Source of the DNA: Oscarella lobularis
Lineage: Eukaryota; Porifera; Homoscleromorpha; Homosclerophorida; Oscarellidae
Length of the DNA: 64,000 nucleotides
Direction: 5' to 3'
Assembly: GCF_947507565.1 (NCBI RefSeq)
Contig: NC_089182.1
Location: 1,736,001 to 1,800,000 of the forward strand
Under the pieces are notes generated by a model. It did no database searches and had not been told where the DNA came from. It saw nothing but the letters and a program-made list of their open reading frames with translations. The translations under genes were made by a program, and so were the position numbers. Shown here in pieces: positions 25,554 through 37,300 of the stretch. Positions within the stretch are counted from its first letter, which is position 1. Each line of letters starts with the position of its first letter.

Positions 25554-25703
25554 AATGGACCCAGAAGAAGCAGCCGCAGCTATTTTGGACGTTTCTGGCG
25601 ACGCGGAAGACCTTCGATTCGAAGATGAGGACGAAATGGCAAGTTTCGAAGAGGAATCGCCTGGTTGTCATGGAAACGTGTCGCAAACACTTGTCGTCTA
25701 CAG
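25554..25703 (+). CDS. Possible first coding exon of an unrecognised gene
   Basis: An ATG opens 50 codons encoding an acidic peptide (MDPEEAAAAILDVSG, then EDEDEMASFEEE) that end exactly at a good donor (CAG|GTAAGC). Acidic N-termini of this kind occur in piggyBac-type transposases and in many nuclear proteins, but no downstream exon or domain could be linked. It may be a solitary or decayed exon. Confidence 0.2.
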
Positions 25704-26798
25704 GTAAGCTATATTTATGCTAACTGTTGCGTTTCTATTGCAGATAAAAATGAATCCGCTCTAACAACACTTGAGTGTTAATTAGTATTTAAACACATAT
25801 ATATACCCGTCGAAGACGGGTACACGTATGGTGTACAAGAACAAGGTTTATTTTAGAACAGACTGAACGAACGTTTATAAGAATGTTTTTCTTTAAAATC
25901 GTTCAACAATAGCGATTCAAGATAAATGTAAGCATCGTCGCTAGGCCTACAGTACGTATACTTCGCGGATTGTAGCGTCTATAGCGTCGCCAATTCACCC
26001 TTTTCGCGTTTGAACTAGTTTAGGTGCCCGTGCTTTGCACGGGAAATATGGACCCGCTTAAATTAATCTTAAATCAAATCAAAATGACGACTGAAGTTGG
26101 TAAGGCTGTGCTAATTATTCTCTCTTTTCAATGGGCATCCACATATTAGAGTCCAGTTGCTCTGAGAAAAAAACCTTGCCCCATTTCTCATACAAGACCG
26201 CCTCTCATTCAAGGCGCCTTACAAGCGCTAGAAGCGATCATTTATTTCTACTACTGAAAGAGCATTAATTAAGCTTTCGAATGAGCCTATGCACGCTGGA
26301 ATCCGTTAGGAACTCGCCGAGATACACCCCTGTCCAAATATACATACGTGTGGCCCAATTATATATTACACTGACCTCGACTCATTCAAAGCCAATAACT
26401 CAGCGTGTGCAGATTGTACAGACTCGGCTAATGGCGCAAACGAATGCCGAGAGAATGAGACGTACTATAGGGTTACCGGGTTATCTCTGCGAATGTAGTC
26501 GAACGGGTGTCCCAAAATGCATGGTGTCCCAATTTGCATACTTACCTCTAGAAGGCGTAGCGAATGAGCCTATTCGACCAAACCGAAAGCTTCTGACGTC
26601 ATCCAAGATTGCCGCCGCTCTTAGTAGTATAGATTGAGAGTCGGAAGGGTGATAGGACTTCATTTTGGGAGCTTCTGATTCATGTGACAGAAAACCTTGA
26701 CTTACAAAGAATAACCGACGGCGTTCACCGGTAAAAAATAAAACAAACCATGAAATCAGAAATGCATGCTGATCATACGAGAGAGATAACCTCCCGGC
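25704..26798. other. Intergenic region with two short hairpins
   Basis: Perfect stem-loops occur at 25804-25822 (TACCCGTC, 3-base loop, GACGGGTA) and 26027-26043 (CCCGTGC, TTT, GCACGGG). Open frames here are short and domain-free. The segment from about 26670 includes the 3' flank of receptor A. Confidence 0.5.
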
Positions 26799-29700
26799 TC
26801 AGTTACCTTCTTTGCCGGACTTTTCTGGAATCGAGATTTCTGCGTACGTTTCGTCACCTGCGCCTGCAGTATGAAAAGTTGGTCAACCACTTACTAGAAT
26901 CTTCTGATACGCGCCTTATGTACCTTTTTGATACTTTACAGACGCCATTCCGTACGCACTGGATACCGTCGTTTTCTGAGGCATGATATCACCCTCAAGT
27001 TTGACATTCATTTCGAATGGTATTTCGTAATCGTCCCTCTCATCTTTGACGACGTAGGCCTTCTCTGATATCTGTCGCTGTCGAACGAGTACCGCAAGGA
27101 GAGCAACAAAGGCAATGAGAATGATGACAAACAAAACGAGAAATGCAATTCCAGCGGTGCCAAACAAAGACGTTCCAGACACTTGTTCCGAGTCACTTTG
27201 ATCGCAAGCAATATCAGCGTTCGCATAAAAGCCTAGTGACAATAATAACAAATGATGACGATATTCGATAGGAGAAGAGTAATCTTACTTGACGGTCCAC
27301 TAGACGACTCCAAATGCATCTAAAGCATCGAGTGTCGGAGTACTATATAGTATCAACTATTTCTACTGCCTACTCCTTCTTTTTCGTCAATCACGTAGGC
27401 GACGAAGTAAATTGAATACATGGCATTCTTTTCTGAAGTTTGACCACCGACCTCCACGGATACGTCGTTTCGAACCAAGTTGTAGTGACTGTAATTGTAA
27501 GATGCTACTTCGCGCCAAATCTCGTCGTTCCGGCTAGCACTTGGTGGAACAAAAGACGGTACAGGACGACGACCAAAATACAGAAACACCTTGATGTAGC
27601 TAACGAGTGCTTCGTAGCTTACTGCTCAAAATGATGGGCTACCGCGATTAATTCTTTACCTAATAGGAGCTTCTTCGTCAGAAATAAATGGAGCTGTGAA
27701 ACGCACAACGCCATCTTTAGAGTCGACGACCATTTCTTCCAGTGGATTAGATATAGATGGTGGACGTTCAGGAGCTAAACAAGAAAGATGAGTGATTTGG
27801 GTGAATAGAGAATCGATATTACCCCTAATCAAAGTTTCGTCGGTGATACTAGCGGGAGAACTTTCGGGAAATGCGTCAGCGTTGTTGATGACAGTCACGT
27901 TGATCTGGTAACGAGAATAGGCACGAAGACCGGTCAGATTGAAGGACGGCACAATAGATTCCACAGATGAAATCCCTCTTTCCGCTTCGTCCAATCTCCA
28001 GTAGTACAACTGCGAAAGAAAAGGCACACTAAAAACAGATAAAATAAATAACTTGATTTACCTTGTACGTCCTGATAACGCCGATGATATTCAGAGGACT
28101 TTTCCACGTCAAGAATAACGATTCAAACGTCTTGCTGATAATCTCAACATTCACTGGAGAATTCGGAGCTACAGAAATGGAAAACAGTGATATACAAAAT
28201 GTTGCAAGCAACGATCCAAGAAGTCCTTACTAGACACGTTTATATAGCACAATTCGGTTGAACTTCCAACACAATCCTTTCCTCGGTGCTTTCTTGCGGG
28301 ATTGTCCACTGTCCGAGATTTCGAGCACGCGGACCATGGACTCCACCCGCAATCCACTAAAAGAACATTCTACAACTCGTAAGAATGTTAACTAAGCATA
28401 CCGCTGATGCTCAAGTTGAACTGTAACGCTTCCTGGAGCTTATCAATCCAAGTGTATTGGCATGTGTACCTTGTGTCAATCAATGGAGCTTTTCTAATAT
28501 GAAGACTTGTACGGTTGTTCACTGTCGAGTGTCCAACATCAGAAACGGATGACAACAATGGAATTGGGCTGTTGCCCGATTTCCACTGAATATTTAGCAA
28601 TGAATTCAAGTTCGTTGAATCAGGACTAACGCCACACAAAACAGGAAGTGGAAGCGGATCTCCGCCGTACACAAAACGTTTCCAGACGCGACAGAAGAGT
28701 CGTCGTAGAGAATGCCGACGCCAAGTTCTAATGATCAGAAAGTGTAAAGAAAACACTCTAGAATCATACTATTCGTACCGTAGCTTGCTTCCAATTCACA
28801 CACGCTGAGATAGCCAATTGACGATGACATTTTTTGAACGTTAATGTACCGTCCCCACAATGAAGAAGAACACATTATTGTTGTAGTCCAATTACTTGCC
28901 CCGTTGTTTCTATTTGGAACAGTACCACAGAGCGGATTGTCATTTCCATCATTGGTTAAATCACTTCCTATCCGCACAAACGCCCCATTGCCTCGATTTT
29001 CTCTAAATGATGTTTCTATGCTTCTTATCAAATATGCTGTCTTCAAATCGACTCGCAACCATGGTGTGGTTGACCTATAAGTTGTTGCACAGTCTTCGTA
29101 ATTCAATGTGCCGTCAATAGCCAGTGAAGCCGACAGCCTTACACTACCATCTGAATTTTGCCACGTAGCCAATGGACCGTGGGTAGCAACAGCACTTATC
29201 GCCTTCATGTCAATTTTGCCACCTATCAAACCGCCAATGAACTCAGTCTAGTAGATAAACATACACTCACAGTTTGTATTGACGCAATCCTCTGATAAGG
29301 GCGTTGGACAGTCTGCACCAGCCCCAATTTTATTTTGAGTGATGGTTCTGGCCCTCGTTCCTCGTCCACATGATGATGAGCACGCTGACCATGAACTCAC
29401 TTGACAATCAACTACCAAAAAAGTAAATGACTTGAACATTCTGCACGATTCCATCATACCAGTAAATGTAAGATTGACTGTTTTGGCCTTAACAATGTTG
29501 TTTGCTGTATATTGGCATTTGTAGTGACCATTTGTAGGAGTAGACATAAGAGGACTTAATTGCAATTCTTTATATCCTGATGAGCCATCCGCTTGCCTAA
29601 TAGTAGCAGAGTTCTGTTCTGGAACGTCTGTTCCATCAGGAAATTTCCATGTGGGACTAAAGTCTCCTTTTGATGAACCACAGAGTACAACACCTCCTGC

Positions 29701-30530
29701 GGCTGTAACATCTAATTTTGAAATTGGTGCAGTGGTCTTTGTTATGCCAATGCCGGGATCTATGAAAACAGAAAATAGTTTATTCCCAAAACGTTTCTGT
29801 CACCGGTTCCTACCCTCAGTTCCATTATAATACACTTCAACTTCACACACGAGCAACCACTGATTTCCTCCCTTGCCATCCTGCCCTGTTTGTCGAATGC
29901 TGACATGTTGAACCCAATTGACAGGAGAACAAGGAAAGTCAGTAAATGTAGATGAAGCTACGTTAACGCTAGTTCCACATTGATAATCGTTGGTTCCATC
30001 CGACTTGATTGCACTCTTTCCCACGTAAACTTCGGTGCCATTTCCATACCGCAAACTAGACAACAATAATCTGATCTTGTTCACAGAGTAGAGATGGCCC
30101 AAATCAATAGAAAGCCACACAATTGGAGTAGATGATTCAGATACAGCGCAATCGGCCCATTTTTGACCTAATTGCCCATCCGCCGCCCGTTGATATGAAC
30201 TCTGACTGTGAATGCCGTTCTTATGAAACGCCAGCTTGTTCGTTGTTAGATTTACTTTTGTTTCTGCAAAATACATACACCTAGATCACCGCCGCGGCAG
30301 CGTAGAAAAAGATACTGTACACATTTACATTCTTGTGTGCTAGTCTACAGCCTATAGGTACATTGATAGGTACAGTCTACATCTACAAAGGTTCGTCTCG
30401 GTGAAGAGAGTGGCGGGTACGCGTCCACGAGTGCTAAGCAGCCCGTTTACTCACCGCCAGAGACGCGGACAGGACCGAAAAGCATCGTCGTCGCTGCCAG
30501 TTCGAAAAGTAAACAGGTCAAGAGAGCCAT
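26799..30530 (-). CDS. Receptor A: discoidin-like/Ig/TSP1/FN3 single-pass receptor
   Basis: Signal-peptide exon 30530-30455 (MALLTCLLFELAATTMLF...VSGG), then in order: discoidin/fucolectin-like domain (about 30262-29815, VWLSIDLGHLYSVNKIRLL), Ig-like domain (about 29760-29445), thrombospondin type 1 (about 29412-29270, WSACSSSCGRGTR), second discoidin-like domain (about 29222-28775), Ig-like (about 28730-28405), a TSP1-like module (about 28355-28225, WSPWSACS, which lacks the usual second Cys pair), two FN3-like domains (about 28168-27370), membrane span (about 27170-27090, GIAFLVLFVIILIAFVALLAVLV) and a short tail with DDYEIPF, SSAYGMASVKY and ETYAEIS. The stop is at 26799-26801. A GAAG|GTA donor-like site just before the stop means a further exon is possible. 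Adhesion or recognition of glycans, with phosphotyrosine signalling, is inferred from modules only. Exon edges are approximate. Confidence 0.75.
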
Positions 30531-30813
30531 GAGTGGAGTCCGCCGAACAACCTCGTCAGAGACGAACAAGGATTTGTGGAGGAGAAGGCGAAGCAGCACA
30601 GATATTAAAGATAGCGTGACGTCTGTTCGTCCACTCGTCCTCCCACCATGTACCCAGCATGTACCCAACGCGCGTCGCAAGCCACACCCTAATCGAGACC
30701 TCATGCACACGACTGTCAAACCACGAAATCTATAAAAGAAGAGAGACACCCAGACAATGAATTAACATCACGCAGAAACCTACCCAATGTAAGTTACAAG
30801 TCGATCTGCTTAC

Positions 30814-30893
30814 CTACTGCAGATCGATCATCCAAACGTATTTGAAATTTGTTGGAGTAACAATTTCAGCGTAAGTTTCCTCGCCAGAGTTGC
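30814..30893 (-). pseudogene. Orphan terminal exon of a receptor A/B-type paralog
   Basis: After a good acceptor (CTGCAG) a short open exon encodes GNSGEETYAEIV and continues to a stop at 30814. It is clearly homologous to the last exons of receptor A (GDETYAEIS) and B (GDSGEETYAEIS), in the same phase. No upstream receptor exons are attached: the next gene upstream is the kinase, which has its own stop at 31394. It is either a relic of a deleted paralog or an alternative last exon. Confidence 0.6.
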
Positions 30894-30947
30894 CTGCAGC
30901 AGTAAGGAGTGCTCAAAATACTAGCGCAGCAGTAGATAGTGCTTGTC

Positions 30948-31020
30948 GAACTTTCCTTTCCTCTTGAACTGTCGTCATTGGAGCCTATCGACGCTATTTT
31001 CCTTTTGGATGTTGCGCCAT
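30948..31020. repeat. Duplicated non-coding block B, copy 1
   Basis: About 70 bp matching 41248-41316 with scattered differences (shared GGAGCCTATCGAC and TTTGGATGTTGCGCCAT). Copy 2 lies downstream of receptor B, so both belong to the duplicated flank of receptor genes. Confidence 0.75.
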
Positions 31021-31393
31021 GCAAATAAAAAAAGGCTAAACTGATTTCGGCTATGAAAAGAAACACATAGACGATAGCACTAGCGCAGAATTAAACCTAC
31101 TACCCGGACTGCGTTGCCCCGCCAGTCAATCAAGCGCCAACTTGTAACACCAACCGTAAAAGCAAAACTGCATTGAGATCTCTGCTGATGATCTAAAACA
31201 GGTAAATCGTTCAAGTTGGCAGTAACAAAGTTCAATTCAATATTGCATGTGCGCAGCACTACAGGACGGAGATGGTAAGGTACAAATCAATCAAGCATTA
31301 CATACGAAGGGAAGAGGCAGTCTAGTAAACACCAAAAACCGCTTGAATATAACAAAAAACAAAACACAGTTAGTACTGTAGTCATGATTACGT

Positions 31394-34300
31394 CTACAGA
31401 GAAGTCTCAGGGGCATCGCTTGTAACGACCAGAACCTCACCTCCCTTATCTTTTTCAGCAAGTTCAGACTGCTTCTTTAAGGCCGAAGCATCGGCACTTT
31501 CAGCGTTAGCGTCGCTCTCCTTCGGTGAACTATCAATACCTCCCATGTCGAAGTAAGTATTTTCCACTGCACCCGACGCTTCCGGAATAGCAGCAAGCGG
31601 CGGCGAAGCTGAAACGGTGGTGTCGCCAGTACCCATATCAACGTAGCTATCCATCTTGGGAAGCTTGGCAGCATCCTCATTCTCACCTGAGTCTGACAAA
31701 ACTTCGTATTGATTGGGAACAGCTCTTCCTTCAGGTCTCGGCTCCTCTTCGTCATCGTAGCCACCAAGAGCGACGCCGCCTGTCATATCTACGTAGCTAG
31801 TGAATTTCTTCCGATGATCGCTCGAAGACGTTGGCTTTGTTTCCGGCGTATAATCGCTTCCCTCTTCTACTGCCGCCGTCGCTTTCTTCTTCATCGTATC
31901 CGTCATATGCACGTAGCTCACGTGCTTCTTCGCCACTGCGCTCGTCGGTGGAACAGTCGTCAACTGTGAAGGATCAAAGTAATCGTCGTTTACCGCATAG
32001 CTGTAGACGGCTCCGACGCCACTATTCCTGCACGCGACGAGCATCTTCTTCAACTCGTCTTCGACGACGCTCGTGGGAATGCGATCGCTCGGCAATCGCT
32101 CCCAGCAGCGGAGCATGAGCTTGTAGACGGCTTCGGGGGTTACGGGGGGACAGGGCAGAACGAGACTGCCACTGATAATGCCTCCAAGTACTTTCTCGTT
32201 CTCCTGCCCGAAATAGGGTTGAAATCCAAAAGAGAAAATTTCCCAAAGGAGAATGCCGGTCGACCAGGTGTCCGATTCGACGGTATATTTGCCGTCCATG
32301 ATCGCCTCCGGCGCCATCCAGCGTACGGGAAGCGCGCCGCCTTTCTTTCGATAGTAGTCGCCGACGTAGACGTCTTTCGCCATGCCGAAATCGGCGATCT
32401 TGACGACGTAATTCGCATCGTCGCCGACGTCATCACCGCCGACGAGACAATTGCGCGCGGCAATGTCGCGATGAACGAACTTGCGCGAGGCGAGATGAGC
32501 GACACCAGCAACGGCCTGCGAGGCGATGTTGAGAAGTTGCTCGAGAGAAAGAAGCGGACGCACGCGTTCCTCGCTGGCGCGCGCCGCGCGAACGAATTCC
32601 TTTAGATCGCCGTGTTTCATGAGTTCGGTGATGAGATAGAGCGGTTCCTTGAGCGTGCATACGCCGAGCAGAGCGATGACGTTCGGATGATCAAAGTCCA
32701 TCATAATTTGTATTTCCTTCCGGAAGTCCTCCGCCGTCTCGCGCGACGAGCCTCCTTTCACCGTCTTGACGGCGACTCGCGTTTCTTTTTCGTCTTTGAC
32801 GATATTCTTTGCGACGGCAAGATAGACTTTGCCGAACTGTCCTTCACCAATCTCTTTCACGATATCCAATCGGGTTCGATCAAACTGGAAGTCGTCGTAC
32901 TTCGGCCAATCGTAGAGCCAGTGATTGCCAGCGACGTATCGGTTTCCTTCGGACATTTCAAAGCCCGGCTGCGTGACTGAGTACTCCTTTGTTCGCGTTC
33001 GCTTTCTCCAGTAAAAGAAAGCGAATACGACGACAAGAACGACGATTAGAAGTGGAAAAAAGACGCCGAGCCCAATAGCAACCCCTTTGCTACCTAAACA
33101 ACAAGACAGACCAAAAACTAATAAGAAAACATTATGATCTAGATGTGTTGCGTTTTTACCCTCTGGAGCCTGCTCTTTAGGCCGAAACAAGATGCACGGA
33201 TTGCTAGCTGGACCCTCCCCACCGTGCTCAGTGTACGCGACCACCGTCACATTGTACTCTACTCCCGTCTCCAAATCGTCCAAAGCGGTAGCCGTTGTTT
33301 CGACGAGTCGACCGCGCATCGGATCGTTATCCTTTATCGTCTCTTTCGCCGCCTTTCCTTGAACGTAGACGCGATAGTTTCCCGGTTTCCCTTGCCAACG
33401 ACTCGAAGGAACGATTGTAAAATTCAATTTGAAAGAATCAAAGTTTGAGTCGTCGCCGGCGTCGTCAAGTGCCGTGCATCCATGAATCGTAGGCGCAGCA
33501 TTGGGAACTAGAAAAAAACCAACGGTTTCATTAAAATAAAGTAAAGGCCGTCTACGTCACAAACCTGACTCGTTCGTTCGAATCCTAATCCTCGTTTCTA
33601 GACCCTCACCAGCACCTGAAGCGGCAACGGCAATAACGTCGTAAAACGTGTATGCCATGAGATCGCGAAATGCCGTTGATCCTTGTCTCTGTTCCGAAAC
33701 CATTGTGTTTCTCTGTCGTCCCGACTGCCCCTCAACGCTAATGCGAACCCACTTCAAAATCCCATTCGTCTTCCTGACAATCCATGATACAGCAACGGAA
33801 TTGGCCGTCGTCTCGTAGCGAAACACCTCCGGAGCATCGGGAACTGGAAAAAAAAAATTAAATTCATTTTGTCTGCCGACTTCGAAGAGCTAACCTCCTT
33901 CACTCGTTCGCGCTATCTCAGTAGCGGACGGTCCCAGATCCCGAGCGCCGTACGTGATGGCGGCAACACTCGCGCGATAAAACGTATATGGTTTGAGACG
34001 TGACGTGATAATGTGATGTTCTTCAGGCTGTGTCCGTTTGCTGAACTCGGTGCCGCTTTTATTGGCTGCCCAATAGCGAACGTGAAAACCGCCCAAGACG
34101 CCGTTCAACAAGCACGTCACGCCGTTGTGCGTGCCGGAGGAAAGCGGCGACACCCACTCAAGACGAAGATGCGTGCTATTAATCGTTTTTATAGCGAAAT
34201 CCCTCGGCGGACACGACGGTGCGCTCGAGTTCGTTTGAAAGTAACGACGCATTGAAGAGACGTTCCCGCCGTTTGAATACGAAGCGATGACAACAGCGTA

Positions 34301-37300
34301 GTGTAGAGTAAAACTGTGCAAGCCGTCGACACGAGCACGCGTTCCCTGACGAACGAATACTGATCGACGAAACGACGTCCCGTCCTGTAAAACGTTCACG
34401 TAGTAGGATAGGGGCGAGGCAAAGGCTTTCGGGCGTTTCCAAGTGACGGTGATGCTGTCGTAAGTAGAATTGTGCAAATTGACGTTGCGCGGCGCTCCAT
34501 CGTCGACACTCGCCGCGCGCGTGCGAAGCGACGTCGCGCTCGGTATGCCGAGCCCTTCGCTGTTGTACGCGCGCAAGGAGACCTTGTAGAGCGCCGGGTT
34601 TTCAAGACCGGTGACGAGTTGAAATCGCTCCGAGCGCGCCGTACGATGAATGGTCGTCAGCGTCGCCGGCGTGCCCGTTTCGTTCGCCCACTCGGTCGTC
34701 ACCTCGTAGCCGAGGATTTCGCCGTTTGGTCGTCGCGGCGTGCCCCAGAACACCGCCAGCGTGCCGTCGTCTTCCGCTTTGACGTCGAAGGCGGTCGGAC
34801 GTCCAGGACCTAAACTTATTCTGTTGAGCATTTAATTACATGCAAAAAGTATTTGACGCGTACGTCCGGGATCCGTTCGAATTTCAACAGGGTCGCTTTC
34901 CGGTCCCGTCCAGTTTCGATTGCGTAGATTGTACGCCCACATAACGAAACGATATTCGGTGAGACCAACAAGGTCAGAAACGCGCCATCGATAGCGGTCG
35001 TCAGCGACGAGGCGCAGCTCGTCAGGACGAAGTATCACGGGCGGCTTTGCTTCATTTTGGCCCGTCACGAGCGACCAGTACGTAAAAGCGTAGCTGATTC
35101 GACCGTTTGGCTTTTTGGGTGGTTTCCACTCGAGCAAGACCGACGCGTCGTCAACCGACTCGGGCGGAATTTTGAAGTAAGATAATTTTCCGGGTCCTAC
35201 AGAAGAAAACCATTACCTCTCGCCAAAGCAAAGTCTGCAGATTCAATACTCACTTCCTTCGGGCGTCCACGCAAAGACTGTCGACGATTTGTTTGGGTTG
35301 CCATTCGCCGCGACGGTGATGCGATAATAGGTGTACGGGGTTAGGCCTTGGATTTCATATTCGGTCTCGCTGCCATCTACCTTAGCCTCATTCGAGATGC
35401 CAAAACCGGCTTCTTCTTTGTGCGAAATCGTATAGAATTCCGGAACGGTGGTGTTCATTGAAACGTTTTGCCAGTGAATCAATAACGCTGTTGAATTGAT
35501 CTTGACGACCCGAGTTGCTTCCAATCCTTCCGGAGCACCGACAACTACGCAATCAAAGCGATTTGTGTAAAAATTAAATAAAAAATACGTTCGTATACCC
35601 TTTGGCTGAGTTTGAACGGTAGTATGATGTTGTCGCCGTTCGCCCCAACCCTTCGATGTACTTGCGTCCATGGCAACGGAGTACGACTTGCCGCTCTCCA
35701 AGCCGTCGACGACTTTGAACGTGTCGTCTGCGTCCGCAAATACGGCGAACGGCGAAGAGTCTGCGCGACGACGTCGACTAGTCGACGTTGACGTTACGAT
35801 AATACGATATTGCGTGATCTTTCCTCGAGGATTGCTCGGCGGCGACCAGCTGACGCCAAGAGCCGTCGTTCCGATCGAATCTACGCGAGCAATGATCGGA
35901 GGTCCAGGAACTAAAGGAAGCAACGCAGTAGAATTATCGGTGACTGACTGTGTATGCGCTGCCGTCTCACCATCTTCATCTGTTCTGATAGATAGCTCGT
36001 CGCTTCTAGGTCCTGTTCCTTTCGTCGTTTCGCCAGCAACGGAGATGAGATAGTCTGTGAAAGCGCGCAAGCCGTCGATCGTAGCGGACAAGACGTTTCC
36101 AGGAATGGCGATGCGTTGCTCGTTAACGGCGTCGTTTTGCGGACGATAGAAGACGACGTAGTTGAGTCGACCGTTGCGACTATCCTCCGGAATAGAATTC
36201 CAACGAATGGTAACATTGTCTTTGTGAACCGCCGCTGACGAAACGCTTCCGGGTGGAACGCTCGGAGCTATCAGAGAAAAAATACAATACACGATTCATT
36301 TGACTTTTGAAAAAAGCGAACTTCCGTCAGGTGTCTTCACAATTGTTCTAACGGACGGCACCCCCCGTCCAACTCTCGTCGCCGCCGTCACTGTGACCGC
36401 GTACTCGCGCCCCGAGCGAACATTCGGTACGGTGGTGTTGCTTGCGGACGAGACGAATTTCTCTTCGCCACGAGCCAAGAGACCGCCCAAGTAGACGTTG
36501 ACGTAGTAGCTCGTGATGATACCGTTTCGATGCTCAAGTTGCGGCGGCTCCCATCGCACAATCATATGTGCACCGAGCTCCGGGGTAAAGCGACCATCGC
36601 CGGAAACATTGAGCGGAGGACCGTCAGGAGCTAAAACAATTTAATTAAAGAATCTTATACAATTTCTTTGCGACTTCTTACTTCCTTCCTTTGTTTTTCC
36701 TACAACGAAGTCACTCAAGCCGGACGAGCCCGTAATTGCAATAGCTTCCACTTGAACGGCGTACTCGGAGAACGGATTTAGTCCCGTCATCGAGGCGACA
36801 TGCGGCGGCGGCGTTCCAACGACGTCCAGTTTCGGCGTGCAAATGCACTTGTTATCGTTCGACGAGCGTCGGCACGCGATAACGGAAAACATTTTGACGT
36901 TGGCGTCGCTATACTTCCAGGTGACGTTCAACGAATCGATCCCGCTCGACTGGATGGATAGATCTGTGGGACTGTCGCCTCCTTTCCGTACGGTCACTCC
37001 ATCAAAGGCTTTATTCGTCATCAGACCGGAGTAGCTTGTCGCTTTAACGTGTACACGAGAGAACGACGTTGCCGATGAATTGATAACGGCCGTAAAGTCG
37101 TTTAGTACGCATTTGCCGTTCAGAGCGCAAGTACACGACTGGCTCAGACACTAAAATACCCTTAGATCGATCGCTATGCATGTACAAGTAGAGAGCTTTG
37201 CTTGCCTTATCGGGATGTTGAGCGTTTATAGTCACTGTCGACTGACCGATAATGCTGACGGTCACCTCTTTAACGCCGCTTTCCGCATCAACGGCGTTCA

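Larger units (their letters stand above)
30531..31393. other. Spacer between receptor A and the receptor kinase with decayed receptor sequence
   Basis: Contains the promoter side of receptor A, an orphan receptor tail exon (30814-30893), and blocks duplicated from the flank of receptor B (30948-31020 and 31051-31106). No complete gene. Confidence 0.6.

Noticed and set aside
26281-26637. 118-residue plus-strand frame downstream of receptor A
   Set aside because: No domain, start context or splice partners; it lies in repeat-bearing spacer.
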